Positions 53,724 to 63,454 of a stretch of DNA of 64,000 nucleotides are shown piece by piece. Each line of letters opens with the position of its first letter. The stretch's first letter is position 1. The stretch is from Clostridiales bacterium Firm_04 (GTDB lineage: Bacteria; Bacillota; Clostridia; Oscillospirales; Ruminococcaceae): positions 1 to 64,000 of the forward strand of contig LVAJ01000021.1 of NCBI GenBank assembly GCA_001603005.1, in the 5' to 3' direction. Position numbers and translations under genes: made by a program. The notes under the pieces were generated by a model. That model was not told where the DNA came from, made no database searches, and saw nothing but the letters and a program-made list of their open reading frames with translations.

Positions 53724-53900
53724 ATGCTGATAATAACCAGACAGGCAATAGGCGATACTGTGCTTTCAAAAATGCGTTCGGAAATGCCGGACAAGTTCTC
53801 CGGCAGCTGTCATATGTCTCGGAATAGATCAGCATCCGGATGTGTGTCTCCTTTTAGAAAGGTTCTCAGCGAAAGGGAGGAGGATGATGGATACGGATAA
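53724..53900 (+). CDS. Possible leader ORF of the pilus operon
   Basis: A 58-codon ORF (MLIITRQAIGDTVL...) with an AAAGGAGG site 11 bp before the ATG. It ends 14 bp inside the SipA-like gene. The sequence after the first residues is of poor quality as protein, so it may be a leader peptide or chance. A hairpin, GCCGGACAAGTTCTCCGGC, lies inside it. Confidence 0.25.
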   Translation: MLIITRQAIGDTVLSKMRSEMPDKFSGSCHMSRNRSASGCVSPFRKVLSEREEDDGYG

Positions 53901-54465
53901 AACCGAAACCACAGCCCCGAAAGCAGAACCTGAGAAGGACAAAAAGGCTTCAGACGTTCAAATGAAGCCAAAGAAAAAACGAACTGCGAAAAGCTACGCA
54001 ATATCCTTTTTTATCAAGGTGTTCGTAACGCTGATTGTTCTGACAGTTGTGTTCAGGTTCATTGCAGGGATACACATCTGTCACACGAACTGTGCGTACC
54101 CGACGATCAGGGACGGCGAATTTATCCTTACCTACCGGCTCGCCGATCTGAAACAGGGAGCGATGATCGTTTATCGCCGTGACGGAGAGGTGAGATTCGG
54201 ACGTGTCATCGCATTCAGCAATGATAAGGTTAATATTTTCAATGATTTTATTTCTGTCAATGACTATGGCATCTCCGAAAATGCAGTCTATCCCACATCA
54301 CCGGAAGGCTCGGCGATCAGCTACCCTTATCAGGTACCCGAAAACTGCGTATTTGTTCTGAATGATTTTCGCAGCGACATTTCCGATAGCAGGACCTATG
54401 GCGGAATACCGCTGGAGGATGTTGAAGGAGCCGTTGTGTTCACGATGCGAATGCGCGGTATTTAA
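53887..54465 (+). CDS. Signal-peptidase-I-like pilus chaperone lacking the catalytic dyad (SipA-like)
   Basis: The 192-residue protein has a charged N-terminus, one membrane helix (about 38-60) and an S26 signal peptidase fold. Where active enzymes have Ser in S-M-x-P-T, it has Cys69-Ala (NCAYPTIRDGEF); where they have Lys in K-R-V-I, it has Gly105 (FGRVIAF). Loss of the Ser/Lys dyad with retained fold is the mark of the pilus-assembly factor SipA of streptococcal FCT loci. It sits first in a pilin/class B sortase operon. Start at 53887 (or 53884) after GGGAGGAGG. Confidence 0.75.
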   Translation: MDTDKTETTAPKAEPEKDKKASDVQMKPKKKRTAKSYAISFFIKVFVTLIVLTVVFRFIAGIHICHTNCAYPTIRDGEFILTYRLADLKQGAMIVYRRDGEVRFGRVIAFSNDKVNIFNDFISVNDYGISENAVYPTSPEGSAISYPYQVPENCVFVLNDFRSDISDSRTYGGIPLEDVEGAVVFTMRMRGI

Positions 54466-54519
54466 GCCATGTTATATCCACGAGCCTTATTAACATATTT
54501 CGTTGTTAGGAGGATCCTT

Positions 54520-55941
54520 ATGAAAAAGTACAGACGATTTGCAAATTTCATTGCTTCCGCAGCCGTTATCGCCTCTGCTGCCGCTGTGCCTATGAGCGCA
54601 AGTGCTGCCGGAACGACTTACAGCAGTACGCTTACAACAGAAAATGACAAGAAAGTCACAACGCTTGACAAGTATCTCGTGATGAAAGCGGATGCAACTG
54701 TTCCGAATGCACAGTTCACCTTCTCTGTTGCACCGGGTACTGCGATCGACGCTGATAAGGAAAATGGCACGCTTGCTGTGCTTGCCGGAATCGGCACGCC
54801 TGTACTGTCTAACGGCGGCACTATGACATTCTCGACTGCTGATACGACAACAGCCGAGGCAGCTAAGGGCACCGATACACCTGTGTTTGTCACAGCGGAT
54901 ACATCTGACGAGAAGTATGTCAAAAAGGTGCTGACACTTGATTTTTCCGGCGTCGCATTTACAGAACCGGGTGTCTACCGCTATCTTATCACGGAAGCAG
55001 GTACAAATCAGGGTATCACCAATGGCTATGTTGACGCATCGACGACCGAGACAGTCAGAACGCTTGACGTATATGTAGAAGATGCAGGCACAACGGCTGC
55101 TGATGGTACTGATGCCGGAAAGCCGCAGCTCAAGATCACCGGCTACGTTATGTATAACGGCACGCAGACAGGTGCACCCAAGGCATCGGCAGCCACTCCC
55201 GAAGCCACACCAAACGGTGCAGAGGCAGCAGGTGCGGCGAAAAATGATACGATCACAAATGTATATTCCTCACAGGATCTGACCTTCGGCAAGGCAGTTA
55301 CAGGAAATCAGGGCTCAAAGGACAAGTATTTCAAGTATACCGTTGAGATCAGCAATATCTCTGCTGAAAACGCAAAGCTCAGCGCAGATCTGACAGGTGC
55401 CGATTCGGCAGTTCCGGCTTCTCCGAACGCTGCAACAAATGGGGATTATGCAGGAAAAGTGAATCCTGCGGAGCTGATTGCTGATACAGCCAAAACAATC
55501 ACTGCTGACGGCTACACAGCAGAAGCAGTTACGTCCGGCGAAGCACCTGATACCGTCACTGCATACAAGATCACCGCAGAATATTATCTCCAGCACGGTC
55601 AGTATATCACCATTCAGGGGCTTCCAAAAGGTGTTTCCTATTCTGTGACCGAAGATGAGGAAGACTATACTCAGACATCAGGCATCGCGGCTGCCCTCAG
55701 CCCCCTGAACTGGGACGGTGATGACACCAACGGTAATGATGCTCTGGAAAATGCAGCAGAAGGAACCATTGCCGATGCGGATATCCACACCGGTTACACC
55801 AACGACCGCTCCGGAGCGATCCCCACAGGTATCCTTTCGACTGTTGCAGGCTCTCTTGGGATCGTGGCGCTCGGCATTGCCGGTGTTGCAGGCGGCGCTG
55901 TTTACCTGAAAAAGAAGAAGTCTGAGGATGAGGACGAGTAA
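54520..55941 (+). CDS. Major pilin, FctA/Spy0128-like
   Basis: The 473-residue protein has a signal peptide (about 1-30), two FctA-type Ig-like domains (about 40-215, with GVYRYLITEAG; and about 265-430, from DLTFGKAVTGNQGSKDKYFKYTVE), and a C-terminal sorting signal: IPTG motif, hydrophobic helix and KKKK tail. FctA domains usually carry internal Lys-Asn isopeptide bonds. It should be polymerised by the class B sortase encoded next. Start at 54520 after TTAGGAGGATCC. Confidence 0.85.
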   Translation: MKKYRRFANFIASAAVIASAAAVPMSASAAGTTYSSTLTTENDKKVTTLDKYLVMKADATVPNAQFTFSVAPGTAIDADKENGTLAVLAGIGTPVLSNGGTMTFSTADTTTAEAAKGTDTPVFVTADTSDEKYVKKVLTLDFSGVAFTEPGVYRYLITEAGTNQGITNGYVDASTTETVRTLDVYVEDAGTTAADGTDAGKPQLKITGYVMYNGTQTGAPKASAATPEATPNGAEAAGAAKNDTITNVYSSQDLTFGKAVTGNQGSKDKYFKYTVEISNISAENAKLSADLTGADSAVPASPNAATNGDYAGKVNPAELIADTAKTITADGYTAEAVTSGEAPDTVTAYKITAEYYLQHGQYITIQGLPKGVSYSVTEDEEDYTQTSGIAAALSPLNWDGDDTNGNDALENAAEGTIADADIHTGYTNDRSGAIPTGILSTVAGSLGIVALGIAGVAGGAVYLKKKKSEDEDE

Positions 55942-55944
55942 GCA

Positions 55945-56649
55945 TTGCTGAAATTCTGGAAACGGCTCAATGAGCTTTACGGCTGGCTGCTGATTGCTGT
56001 ATTCGGGCTTGTCATGCTGATCGGTCTCTGGCAGGTGTATGACAACTATTATATGTTCAGTCATACACTGGACAAGAGCATTCTCAGATACAAACCGGAT
56101 CCGAAGGATACTGCCGCAGCCGATTCGCCGATCACCAACGATATGGCAGGCTGGCTTACCATAGACGGAACCAATATTGATTATCCCGTCATGCAGGGGA
56201 AAGATAACAATGCTTACCTGAATACGGATCCGTTCGGCAAATACAGCCTGACCGGCAGCATTTTCCTTGACAGCAGGTCTTCACCTGATTTTTCGGACGA
56301 ATACTCTGTTGTTTACGGCCATCATATGGACTACGGAAAAATGTTCGGAGCCCTTGATGATTTTCTGAATGAAACGTATTTAAGGCAGCACACAGCAGGA
56401 ACACTCATGGTCGGGCGAAATGCTGAGCAAGTTTATGAACTTGAGTGCTTCGCCTCAATGAAGGTGAGTGCAAAAGAAAAAATCGTTTTTGATATGGAGC
56501 AGGAGCAGATACGGCAGTTTATCCATGATAACGCCGCTGTGCTGACAAATGAGGCAGACAGCCGTATCCTTGCGCTGTCCACCTGTGCCGATGCAAATTC
56601 GGTAACAAGAGTGGTCGTGTTCTGCTATATCAGAGACAGCGAAAAATAA
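55945..56649 (+). CDS. Class B sortase (pilin polymerase)
   Basis: The 234-residue protein has an N-terminal membrane helix (about 14-34) and a sortase domain with MAGWLTIDGTNIDYPVMQG, the catalytic His in VVYGHHM and catalytic Cys in LSTCADANSVTR followed by the conserved Arg. The sequence resembles class B sortases such as the pilin polymerase of FCT pili. Translation probably begins at TTG (55945), 3 bp after the pilin stop. Confidence 0.88.
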   Translation: MLKFWKRLNELYGWLLIAVFGLVMLIGLWQVYDNYYMFSHTLDKSILRYKPDPKDTAAADSPITNDMAGWLTIDGTNIDYPVMQGKDNNAYLNTDPFGKYSLTGSIFLDSRSSPDFSDEYSVVYGHHMDYGKMFGALDDFLNETYLRQHTAGTLMVGRNAEQVYELECFASMKVSAKEKIVFDMEQEQIRQFIHDNAAVLTNEADSRILALSTCADANSVTRVVVFCYIRDSEK

Positions 56650-56665
56650 GAAGGGAGGTAAGCAT

Positions 56666-57352
56666 ATGAAGAACTTGATTCCGGCTTTTGTATGCTTACT
56701 CTCCCTTTTTGTGCTTTTGTCCGGAACTCAAACTGCATTTGCTTACGAGACGGTCAGAGTGGTTATCCCCGTAGACTGTCTGGAAGTATACGGAAACAAT
56801 ACGCATACCTATGAATTAAAAATTGAATCAGAAAATGAAAGTTCCCCGATGCCTGTCAGCGATATTCTGACGATCGCTGAGGACAGCACCGGCACTTTTG
56901 AAATATATCTTACAGAACCCGGAACCTATCGTTACAGCATATACGAGGCTGCCGGAAGCGATACCAATATACAGTATGACAGCAGCAGATACAATATCGA
57001 GGTATACTCCGAAAACAATGAGGATAACGAACTTTGCTGTTCGGTCATCGCTTTTCAGGCAGGAGCGGGCAGCAAGGCGGAATCTGTTGCTTTTCAGGAT
57101 ATTGTCCTGTCTGATACGGTGACGACTGCTGCCGCAGCATCAACCACTCTTACTTACACAACTGCTGTCACGAAAGTCACAACTGCTGTGACGACAAAGG
57201 AACATAAGACGGATATTATGAATAGTATTCTGACCGGAGATCGTTTTCCGGCTCATGCGATCAGGCTCGTCATGCTGCTTGCAGCAATGACAGCGATCTT
57301 CGCATTCCTTTTCAAGCAAAAACAGAGTGAGGAGGATGAGAAGAATGAATAA
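56666..57352 (+). CDS. Minor/anchor pilin with FctA-like domain
   Basis: The 228-residue protein has a signal peptide (about 1-26), one FctA-type domain (about 30-150, with GTYRYSIYEAAGSD), a Thr-rich stalk (about 155-185) and a C-terminal ILTGD-like sorting motif, helix and charged tail. Small size and position suggest the pilus base subunit that links the fibre to the wall. AGGGAGGT site before the ATG. Confidence 0.78.
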   Translation: MKNLIPAFVCLLSLFVLLSGTQTAFAYETVRVVIPVDCLEVYGNNTHTYELKIESENESSPMPVSDILTIAEDSTGTFEIYLTEPGTYRYSIYEAAGSDTNIQYDSSRYNIEVYSENNEDNELCCSVIAFQAGAGSKAESVAFQDIVLSDTVTTAAAASTTLTYTTAVTKVTTAVTTKEHKTDIMNSILTGDRFPAHAIRLVMLLAAMTAIFAFLFKQKQSEEDEKNE

Positions 57353-60300
57353 AATAAAGAAAAGAATCGCGAGCATTGCCTGTGCTTTCACAATGATGCT
57401 TTCATCTGTGACGACTTGTTTTTCTGCCTTTGGTGCTGAAACGGGAACGGATCCCGCTGCTGAAACGACAGCTTTCACTTCGGAGACTGTAACCGAAAGC
57501 ACTGAAACAACGCAGACAGAACCGGAGAAAGTGCTGACAGAGCAGGCAGAAGTACTGACAGAACAGAGCATTTCGCTTTACCCCAACGGTGAAGCGGCAG
57601 AGCAGATCATCACGCTGAACGGAATGATGCCGGAGGGCGCAACCGCAGAAGCTGTTGACGTTTCCGAATTTCATGAAGGCGCTGCAGCTTATGATATCAC
57701 GATCAGCAGCGGCGAACAGGAATATCAGCCGGGTGAGGCAAACCCGATCCGTGTTGAGATCAGCGATCCGGTGATCTCTGATTCTGTTTACATAGAACTC
57801 TGGCATATTGCAGACGACGGCACCCGTGAACGCATCACGGAGTTTTCCGTCACGGACAGCACGATCAGCTTTGAAGCGACTGCATTTTCAGTCTATGAGA
57901 TCGTGGCAGCTCCGGAACCGCTTCCGGACGGAACGACGACGGCTCAAACGGTCGAAGAACTGGACGGTCAGGGATTCTGGATCTCCAATAAAAACGGCAA
58001 TAATTCCTATTACTTCATGAACGATATTGTCGATAGCTTCAAGATCCGTAAAACTGCCGCAAATGCAAGAGATCATGCCGCTGTATGGTATTTTGAAAAG
58101 ACGGACGATGATAAATACCGCATATATACCCTGACAGATGAACAGAAGGTATATATGAAAATGACAGTCAATGGAAATCAGGGAGATATGTCTCTGGTTT
58201 CGGCAAATGATGCGACCGCTTTCGATGTCACGCTGCTTACGAACAATAATGTCGCAGGTTTCTATATTTCGTCCTTAAACTGCGGGCTGAATATGGTGGG
58301 CGGCGCAAACGGAACCGGCTTTGCAGGCCGACTGAATACTTCGAGCGACTCAGGCTCGAAGATGATTCTGACTTACCCGCCGGTCACAGCAGACGATCCT
58401 GCTGATCTGGACGGAAAATCCTTTGCACTCATCATGACAAAGCTCGATAAGCCAGCTGCGCTCATGGCAGATGATTGCCCAGGTTATCCCAACAGACGTA
58501 TGGCACAGGAAACGCAGATCAGGAACAACCCGTTTATCAGCGGCACAAATATTTACCAGACTCCGGATACCGACCTGACACTCTGGACATTTGAGAATAT
58601 CGGCGGCAACAAATACTATATTATGACCAGGATTGACGGCAGCTATAAGTATCTCAGGATCAGCGGCAGAAGCAACGGCGCTTCCGTTACGCTTGCTGAT
58701 ACGCCCGATGATGACTGTGAGCTTACTGTTGTGCAGGGCCGCGGCGATTATTCGGGAATGATCCAGATCAAGAACAGTGCCGGTATGGCCGTTAACTTAA
58801 AGAGCCGTACTATAGCGAACGGTTTTCAAGGCTACACCGCCGGAAACGGAATCAATGAATGGCTGAGCCTTGCACAGCTCTCTGTTATCAAGGACGACGA
58901 CTTTGTAGTAAATATCGCAAAGAAGACCAGTGTCAGCGAAATTCAGGAGGGACAGCAGGTCGTCGTATACACCCGTGTATGGGACAATGCAGACAAAGCA
59001 TATAAGTACTACATCGTTGACTACGAAGGAAATCTGATCCCTGCTTATGAGATCGGCGAAAATCTTGAGTGGCACGGGCTGAAGATCGGCACGGTGTTCT
59101 GGGAGTTCACAGAATATAAGAATGCCGATGGATCACCGAACTATTATTATGAGCTGCAAAACACCTATTCCGGAAATTATCTTGCTCCCCAGATCGTGGA
59201 CGGGCAGATCATTTCTCCGGATCCGAACGGAATCAACCTGAACGGAAGAAAGAACGATAAGTACTATTCGACGATCCTTGCGTGGGACGAAACCTATTAC
59301 CAGTATGCAGGACTGAAGGTCGATGGAGATCATATCGTATCTGCGCCGAAATCCAAAGCAGATGACTTCTATTTTGCTGTGATCGAGCCGCCGGTCAGTG
59401 AACTGACGACAGTTGATACAATCAACAATAACGATTTCGGCATTTCGATGAAGATGATTGATTACGGTAACGGCAAATTAATTGGGGGGAATCCACGAAG
59501 TCAGGATCAGTATGATGTGATCACAGAGGATTCCTATATCGCCGGTCCGAATCCCATATCCGGCATACTGGAACCGTGGCTTGATCCGGTTACCGGCTAT
59601 CCGCGTGTGACTGAGAAGGGAAACAGCAGCAGTACAGCAGAAAATCCCATTTCCCTTTCAAGGCTGTTTGACGGTGCCTATGAGGTAAACAACCTCTTCC
59701 TGAAAAACACCTACAATGAATCCGGTTATTTTGAATACGACTGCACAAACAACTTTGCGTACCTTGATCCGGTAACACATACCTTCAGAGTTTACGATCA
59801 GGTCGCTACAGTGGAAGCAGGAAACAGAGAAACCCTACAGCACGGACAGTTTCTTCCTTATAACGATCTCGATCCGAGCAGAATTTCAGAGATTCAGAAC
59901 CAAACCGATGCACTTGGCATTTCTCTTCCATACGATGACCCGAGGCGCAGTAAACCACTGTACTCCATTCCCTACAAACAGAATTCTTTGAATGGAGAAA
60001 ACGGAAATGCCGATTATTTCTTCGGTATGGAGCTGGAAGCAGGCTTCACACAGACGGTCAGCGGTCAGGATACCTGGGGACACGATATGATTTTTGAGTT
60101 CACAGGCGATGATGATTTCTGGCTGTACATTGATGATGTCCTTGTGATCGACCTGGGCGGTATCCACAATGCCCTGAGCGGCTCTGTCAACTTCAAGACA
60201 GGCGAAGTCCTGCTGCGCGGCAGAAACGGAAACAATTATACGACTATAAAAACTACGAACCTGAAAGTACTGTTTGAAGAATCTTACCGTGCAAAGTATC

Positions 60301-63146
60301 CCGGCGCAACCAATGCGCAGGTACGGGCTTATCTTGACCAGTATTTCGGATATGACAAAAACGGTGTGCAGGAGAATGTTTTCAAAGATTACTCCAACCA
60401 CAAAATGAAGATCTTTTACATGGAGCGAGGCGCAGGTGCATCCAATCTGCACATGAAATTCAACCTTGCTGCTGTAAAACCCGGTCAGGTGCGTCTGAGC
60501 AAAGAAGTCTCAACAGACAACTCGAACCTCGAACTGGACTATGAGCTTGTGGAATATCCGTTCCAGATCTGGTATAAGCTGCCTTCAAGTGACAGCTACA
60601 AACCTTTGAACCCGTTAGACAGCAGTGAGACTGATCATGTCGGTGTCTACTATGACAAGTCACAGGAACCGGTTAGTTACAAGCCAAGCTACACACCGCC
60701 CGGCGGAAGTACATCGTATTCAGATGTATTCTTCCTGAGTGCCGGCGAGAGCGTTTTCATTGATTTTCCTGAAAATATCGTTGATTACTATATCGTCGAA
60801 TGCGGACTGGACGAGAACGTGTATGACGTTGTGAAGGTGAACGGCGATCCTGTCACGGGTACAGCGAACGGAACTGACCGTAAAGACTATCACTGCGGAG
60901 CAGCCCGTGTGATCGACCGCCCTGCGGTAACATATGATAACCATGTAAATAACAATGCGATCCGTGATCTTTCATTTACCAAAAAGCTCTATGATGAAAA
61001 CAATCAAGAACTCCATAATGATCTGATTGCCTTCGACTTCCGTTTGTATCTCGGTGCAGAGTCAACAGATCTTGAGGACCTTGCATACGCAAATATGCAC
61101 CGGTATCGTGTGATCTCACCATCCGGCAAATATTGCAGCTGGTCTGCAGCTTCAGGATTTGTTGAAACAGGATATTCCAGCGATGAGGGGCTGACGCAGG
61201 CGCAGCTTGAAGACATCACATTCTTTACCTCGCCGAACGGCTCTATCTCCATGATACCTGCGTGGTATAAGGTTCAGGTCATTGATCTGCCGATCGGCAC
61301 AAAATTCAAGGTTGAGGAGAAGTTCTCCGAAATGCCGCTGGGATATGACCTGATCGGATTTGAAAGAGACGGCGGATCATATCTCGTGAATGCGAATGAT
61401 CCGGAAAACACCGGTATTGTCAGAGCAAACTCAAATCCTGCCATGTTCGTAAAAAATCAGCGAGGTTTTGGTATTTCCGCTGAAAAGGTATGGGCAGACA
61501 GGTATTCAGTTGATTCACATGAACCTGCATATTTTGCGCTTTACAAGAAAAACGGCAGCGTTGAAACGATTGTGAACGGCACGCTCAAACAGCTGAAAGC
61601 ACCTGATACCTCTGTGAAATGGTTCCTGCACGCATCGTCCGGCAGCCTTTCGGATTATGTTGTCCGTGAAGTAAAGCCTGTCAGTGATCCGGTCGTCGAT
61701 CACGACGGAAATGTCACAAGCTACTCCGGAACCGTTATTCCGGTTTTAGAAGGCACTGCGGATACCGTAACGATTGGCGTTTGGAAAAACGGCAGCGATC
61801 AGAAGAAGGACAAGGATTATTCTGTCAGCTGCAATGAGGGTACAGTCAGATCCTCTGTTGCCGGCGAAGCTTTACAGAATATCCGCACAGATACTGTCAC
61901 GAACACGCCTGTTTCAAAGGGCGTCCGCATCCGGCTGAGTGAATGGAACGGAACGGCTGCTGACAGAGATTTCAAAACAGCTTTGCCGGACGGAACATTT
62001 ACCCTGAAACTGAACGGCGATACGGTTGATTTCGGCAAATTCACTTCAGATGAGAACGGACTTATCGCTGTTCTGTATGACTGCGAAAAAGGCGAAAACA
62101 ACATCTATACACTTACGCAGACCTGCGCTCCTGTAACATGGGTAGGAACTGACATCCCGATCAGATTCTATATCGAAGAATCAGAAGGACGAGACTATGT
62201 CAGAATCCTGAACCCGGAAAATGACGGCTGGGTGAATCATAAGGATATCGGTTCGGACGACCTGATCGGCGATATCATCGTCTATAACAAGAAACTGTCG
62301 CTCAACATGATCAAGTATGCAGCAGGCTCAAATGAACCTCTCGCACGGGCTGAATTTGATCTTTACAGAGGAACGAAGCAGCCTGACGGAAGCTATCTGC
62401 AAAACTATTATCCGATCAGCGGCTATGAAGCGCTTGTTTCAGGGGCAGACGGTGTGATCCCGAAAATTGATGAAACATTGCCGTCGGGCAGATACTTCCT
62501 GAGAGAAAAACGTTCGCCAAACGGATATGAACGGTTTGTTGACGCAATCGAATTTAACATTTCGGAGCTCGGAGAAGTGGAACTGGTAAATGCACCGATA
62601 GGTGTTTTCCTCAGCAGCGACACATCTCAGGACGGCAGCGTGATCATCAGGATCAAAGCCGGCAACACCCGTAAGGATGCACAGACTGCCAATCTCATCG
62701 TTATGAAAAAGGTGGAAGGCGTTTTTGGCGACAAAACAAAGGATTTTGCGTTCACCCTGACGGTTGAAAATGCAGCCGATGAATATTTCATGTGGACACT
62801 GAATGAGGTGACACAGGAAGGAATCCGCTCCGGCGATACATTCCGCCTTGCCCACGGCGACACAGCTGTATTGATTCTGCCGCTGGAATGTGAAGTGACG
62901 ATAAGAGAAGCAGCGGAAGATTACACAGCCAGTATGCAGCTGAATCACGCAGAAGCGCAGAATACTGATTCAATTACATTTCCTTTCTCAGCAACAACTG
63001 AACTGCTCGTTACGAATACCAGAAGCGGCATTCTGCCAACCGGCATATCCGGTACACTTTGCAAAGCACTTCTGCTGTTCATAATGCCCATGATACCCGT
63101 TGGTCTTATCCTTTATTCTAAACGAAAAAGGAAGCAAACATCCTGA
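57345..63146 (+). CDS. Giant pilus tip adhesin with fibro-slime/PA14-like and Cna-B domains
   Basis: The 1,933-residue protein has a signal peptide (about 1-35), an N-terminal region with beta modules to about 860, a fibro-slime/PA14-like domain (about 870-1045, DTWGHDMIFEFTGDDDFWLYIDD), about six Cna-B/SpaA-like domains (about 1047-1890, including AEFDLYRGTKQPDG and SGRYFLREKRSPNGY) and the sorting signal LPTG with helix and KRKRKQ tail. It should be the tip or ancillary pilin that binds a surface or glycan. The start at 57345 lies inside the minor pilin gene, 9 bp after GGAGG; two upstream in-frame starts are less well placed. Confidence 0.85.
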   Translation: MNKIKKRIASIACAFTMMLSSVTTCFSAFGAETGTDPAAETTAFTSETVTESTETTQTEPEKVLTEQAEVLTEQSISLYPNGEAAEQIITLNGMMPEGATAEAVDVSEFHEGAAAYDITISSGEQEYQPGEANPIRVEISDPVISDSVYIELWHIADDGTRERITEFSVTDSTISFEATAFSVYEIVAAPEPLPDGTTTAQTVEELDGQGFWISNKNGNNSYYFMNDIVDSFKIRKTAANARDHAAVWYFEKTDDDKYRIYTLTDEQKVYMKMTVNGNQGDMSLVSANDATAFDVTLLTNNNVAGFYISSLNCGLNMVGGANGTGFAGRLNTSSDSGSKMILTYPPVTADDPADLDGKSFALIMTKLDKPAALMADDCPGYPNRRMAQETQIRNNPFISGTNIYQTPDTDLTLWTFENIGGNKYYIMTRIDGSYKYLRISGRSNGASVTLADTPDDDCELTVVQGRGDYSGMIQIKNSAGMAVNLKSRTIANGFQGYTAGNGINEWLSLAQLSVIKDDDFVVNIAKKTSVSEIQEGQQVVVYTRVWDNADKAYKYYIVDYEGNLIPAYEIGENLEWHGLKIGTVFWEFTEYKNADGSPNYYYELQNTYSGNYLAPQIVDGQIISPDPNGINLNGRKNDKYYSTILAWDETYYQYAGLKVDGDHIVSAPKSKADDFYFAVIEPPVSELTTVDTINNNDFGISMKMIDYGNGKLIGGNPRSQDQYDVITEDSYIAGPNPISGILEPWLDPVTGYPRVTEKGNSSSTAENPISLSRLFDGAYEVNNLFLKNTYNESGYFEYDCTNNFAYLDPVTHTFRVYDQVATVEAGNRETLQHGQFLPYNDLDPSRISEIQNQTDALGISLPYDDPRRSKPLYSIPYKQNSLNGENGNADYFFGMELEAGFTQTVSGQDTWGHDMIFEFTGDDDFWLYIDDVLVIDLGGIHNALSGSVNFKTGEVLLRGRNGNNYTTIKTTNLKVLFEESYRAKYPGATNAQVRAYLDQYFGYDKNGVQENVFKDYSNHKMKIFYMERGAGASNLHMKFNLAAVKPGQVRLSKEVSTDNSNLELDYELVEYPFQIWYKLPSSDSYKPLNPLDSSETDHVGVYYDKSQEPVSYKPSYTPPGGSTSYSDVFFLSAGESVFIDFPENIVDYYIVECGLDENVYDVVKVNGDPVTGTANGTDRKDYHCGAARVIDRPAVTYDNHVNNNAIRDLSFTKKLYDENNQELHNDLIAFDFRLYLGAESTDLEDLAYANMHRYRVISPSGKYCSWSAASGFVETGYSSDEGLTQAQLEDITFFTSPNGSISMIPAWYKVQVIDLPIGTKFKVEEKFSEMPLGYDLIGFERDGGSYLVNANDPENTGIVRANSNPAMFVKNQRGFGISAEKVWADRYSVDSHEPAYFALYKKNGSVETIVNGTLKQLKAPDTSVKWFLHASSGSLSDYVVREVKPVSDPVVDHDGNVTSYSGTVIPVLEGTADTVTIGVWKNGSDQKKDKDYSVSCNEGTVRSSVAGEALQNIRTDTVTNTPVSKGVRIRLSEWNGTAADRDFKTALPDGTFTLKLNGDTVDFGKFTSDENGLIAVLYDCEKGENNIYTLTQTCAPVTWVGTDIPIRFYIEESEGRDYVRILNPENDGWVNHKDIGSDDLIGDIIVYNKKLSLNMIKYAAGSNEPLARAEFDLYRGTKQPDGSYLQNYYPISGYEALVSGADGVIPKIDETLPSGRYFLREKRSPNGYERFVDAIEFNISELGEVELVNAPIGVFLSSDTSQDGSVIIRIKAGNTRKDAQTANLIVMKKVEGVFGDKTKDFAFTLTVENAADEYFMWTLNEVTQEGIRSGDTFRLAHGDTAVLILPLECEVTIREAAEDYTASMQLNHAEAQNTDSITFPFSATTELLVTNTRSGILPTGISGTLCKALLLFIMPMIPVGLILYSKRKRKQTS

Positions 63147-63170
63147 CATTCTGATGGAATGCGTTTTGTA

Positions 63171-63207
63171 TTCAGCACGCTCGGTTATCGAGGGTGCTGA
63201 ACTTTTT
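63171..63207 (+). terminator. Terminator of the pilus operon
   Basis: TTCAGCAC/GTGCTGAA outer arms with an inner CTCG/CGAG pair, followed by CTTTTT. Confidence 0.8.
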
Positions 63208-63349
63208 GCAGATGGGTTCAGCTTGAAAATAACCGGACGCATTGAGAATCATTTTTCCTTCGCCTGCGTGCAAAGCAAAAGGCTCTGCATTTCTGCAAAG
63301 CCCTATGCTGATTATTCGTCAGCTTCTTCGCAGTCCGTCCGGACCTCAC

Positions 63350-63432
63350 GCCCCCTTTTTAACTCCCATGAAGCGAAAAGCGGTTTTTTGCATCCTCTCC
63401 CATTGCACTTTTCAGTATAATATGCTATAATG
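63350..63432 (+). repeat. Dispersed promoter-carrying repeat, copy 2
   Basis: Nearly identical to 34967-35050 in inverted orientation. It contains TTGCAC (63403-63408), 17 bp, TATAAT (63426-63431), placed to drive the sensor gene that starts at 63455. Confidence 0.8.
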
Positions 63433-63454
63433 ATTGGCAAAGGAGGTGGTGCGA

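Noticed and set aside
53724-53900. CsrA homologue suggested by the opening MLIITR
   Set aside because: The rest of the sequence does not follow CsrA; the likeness stops after the first residues. Kept only as a weak leader ORF.
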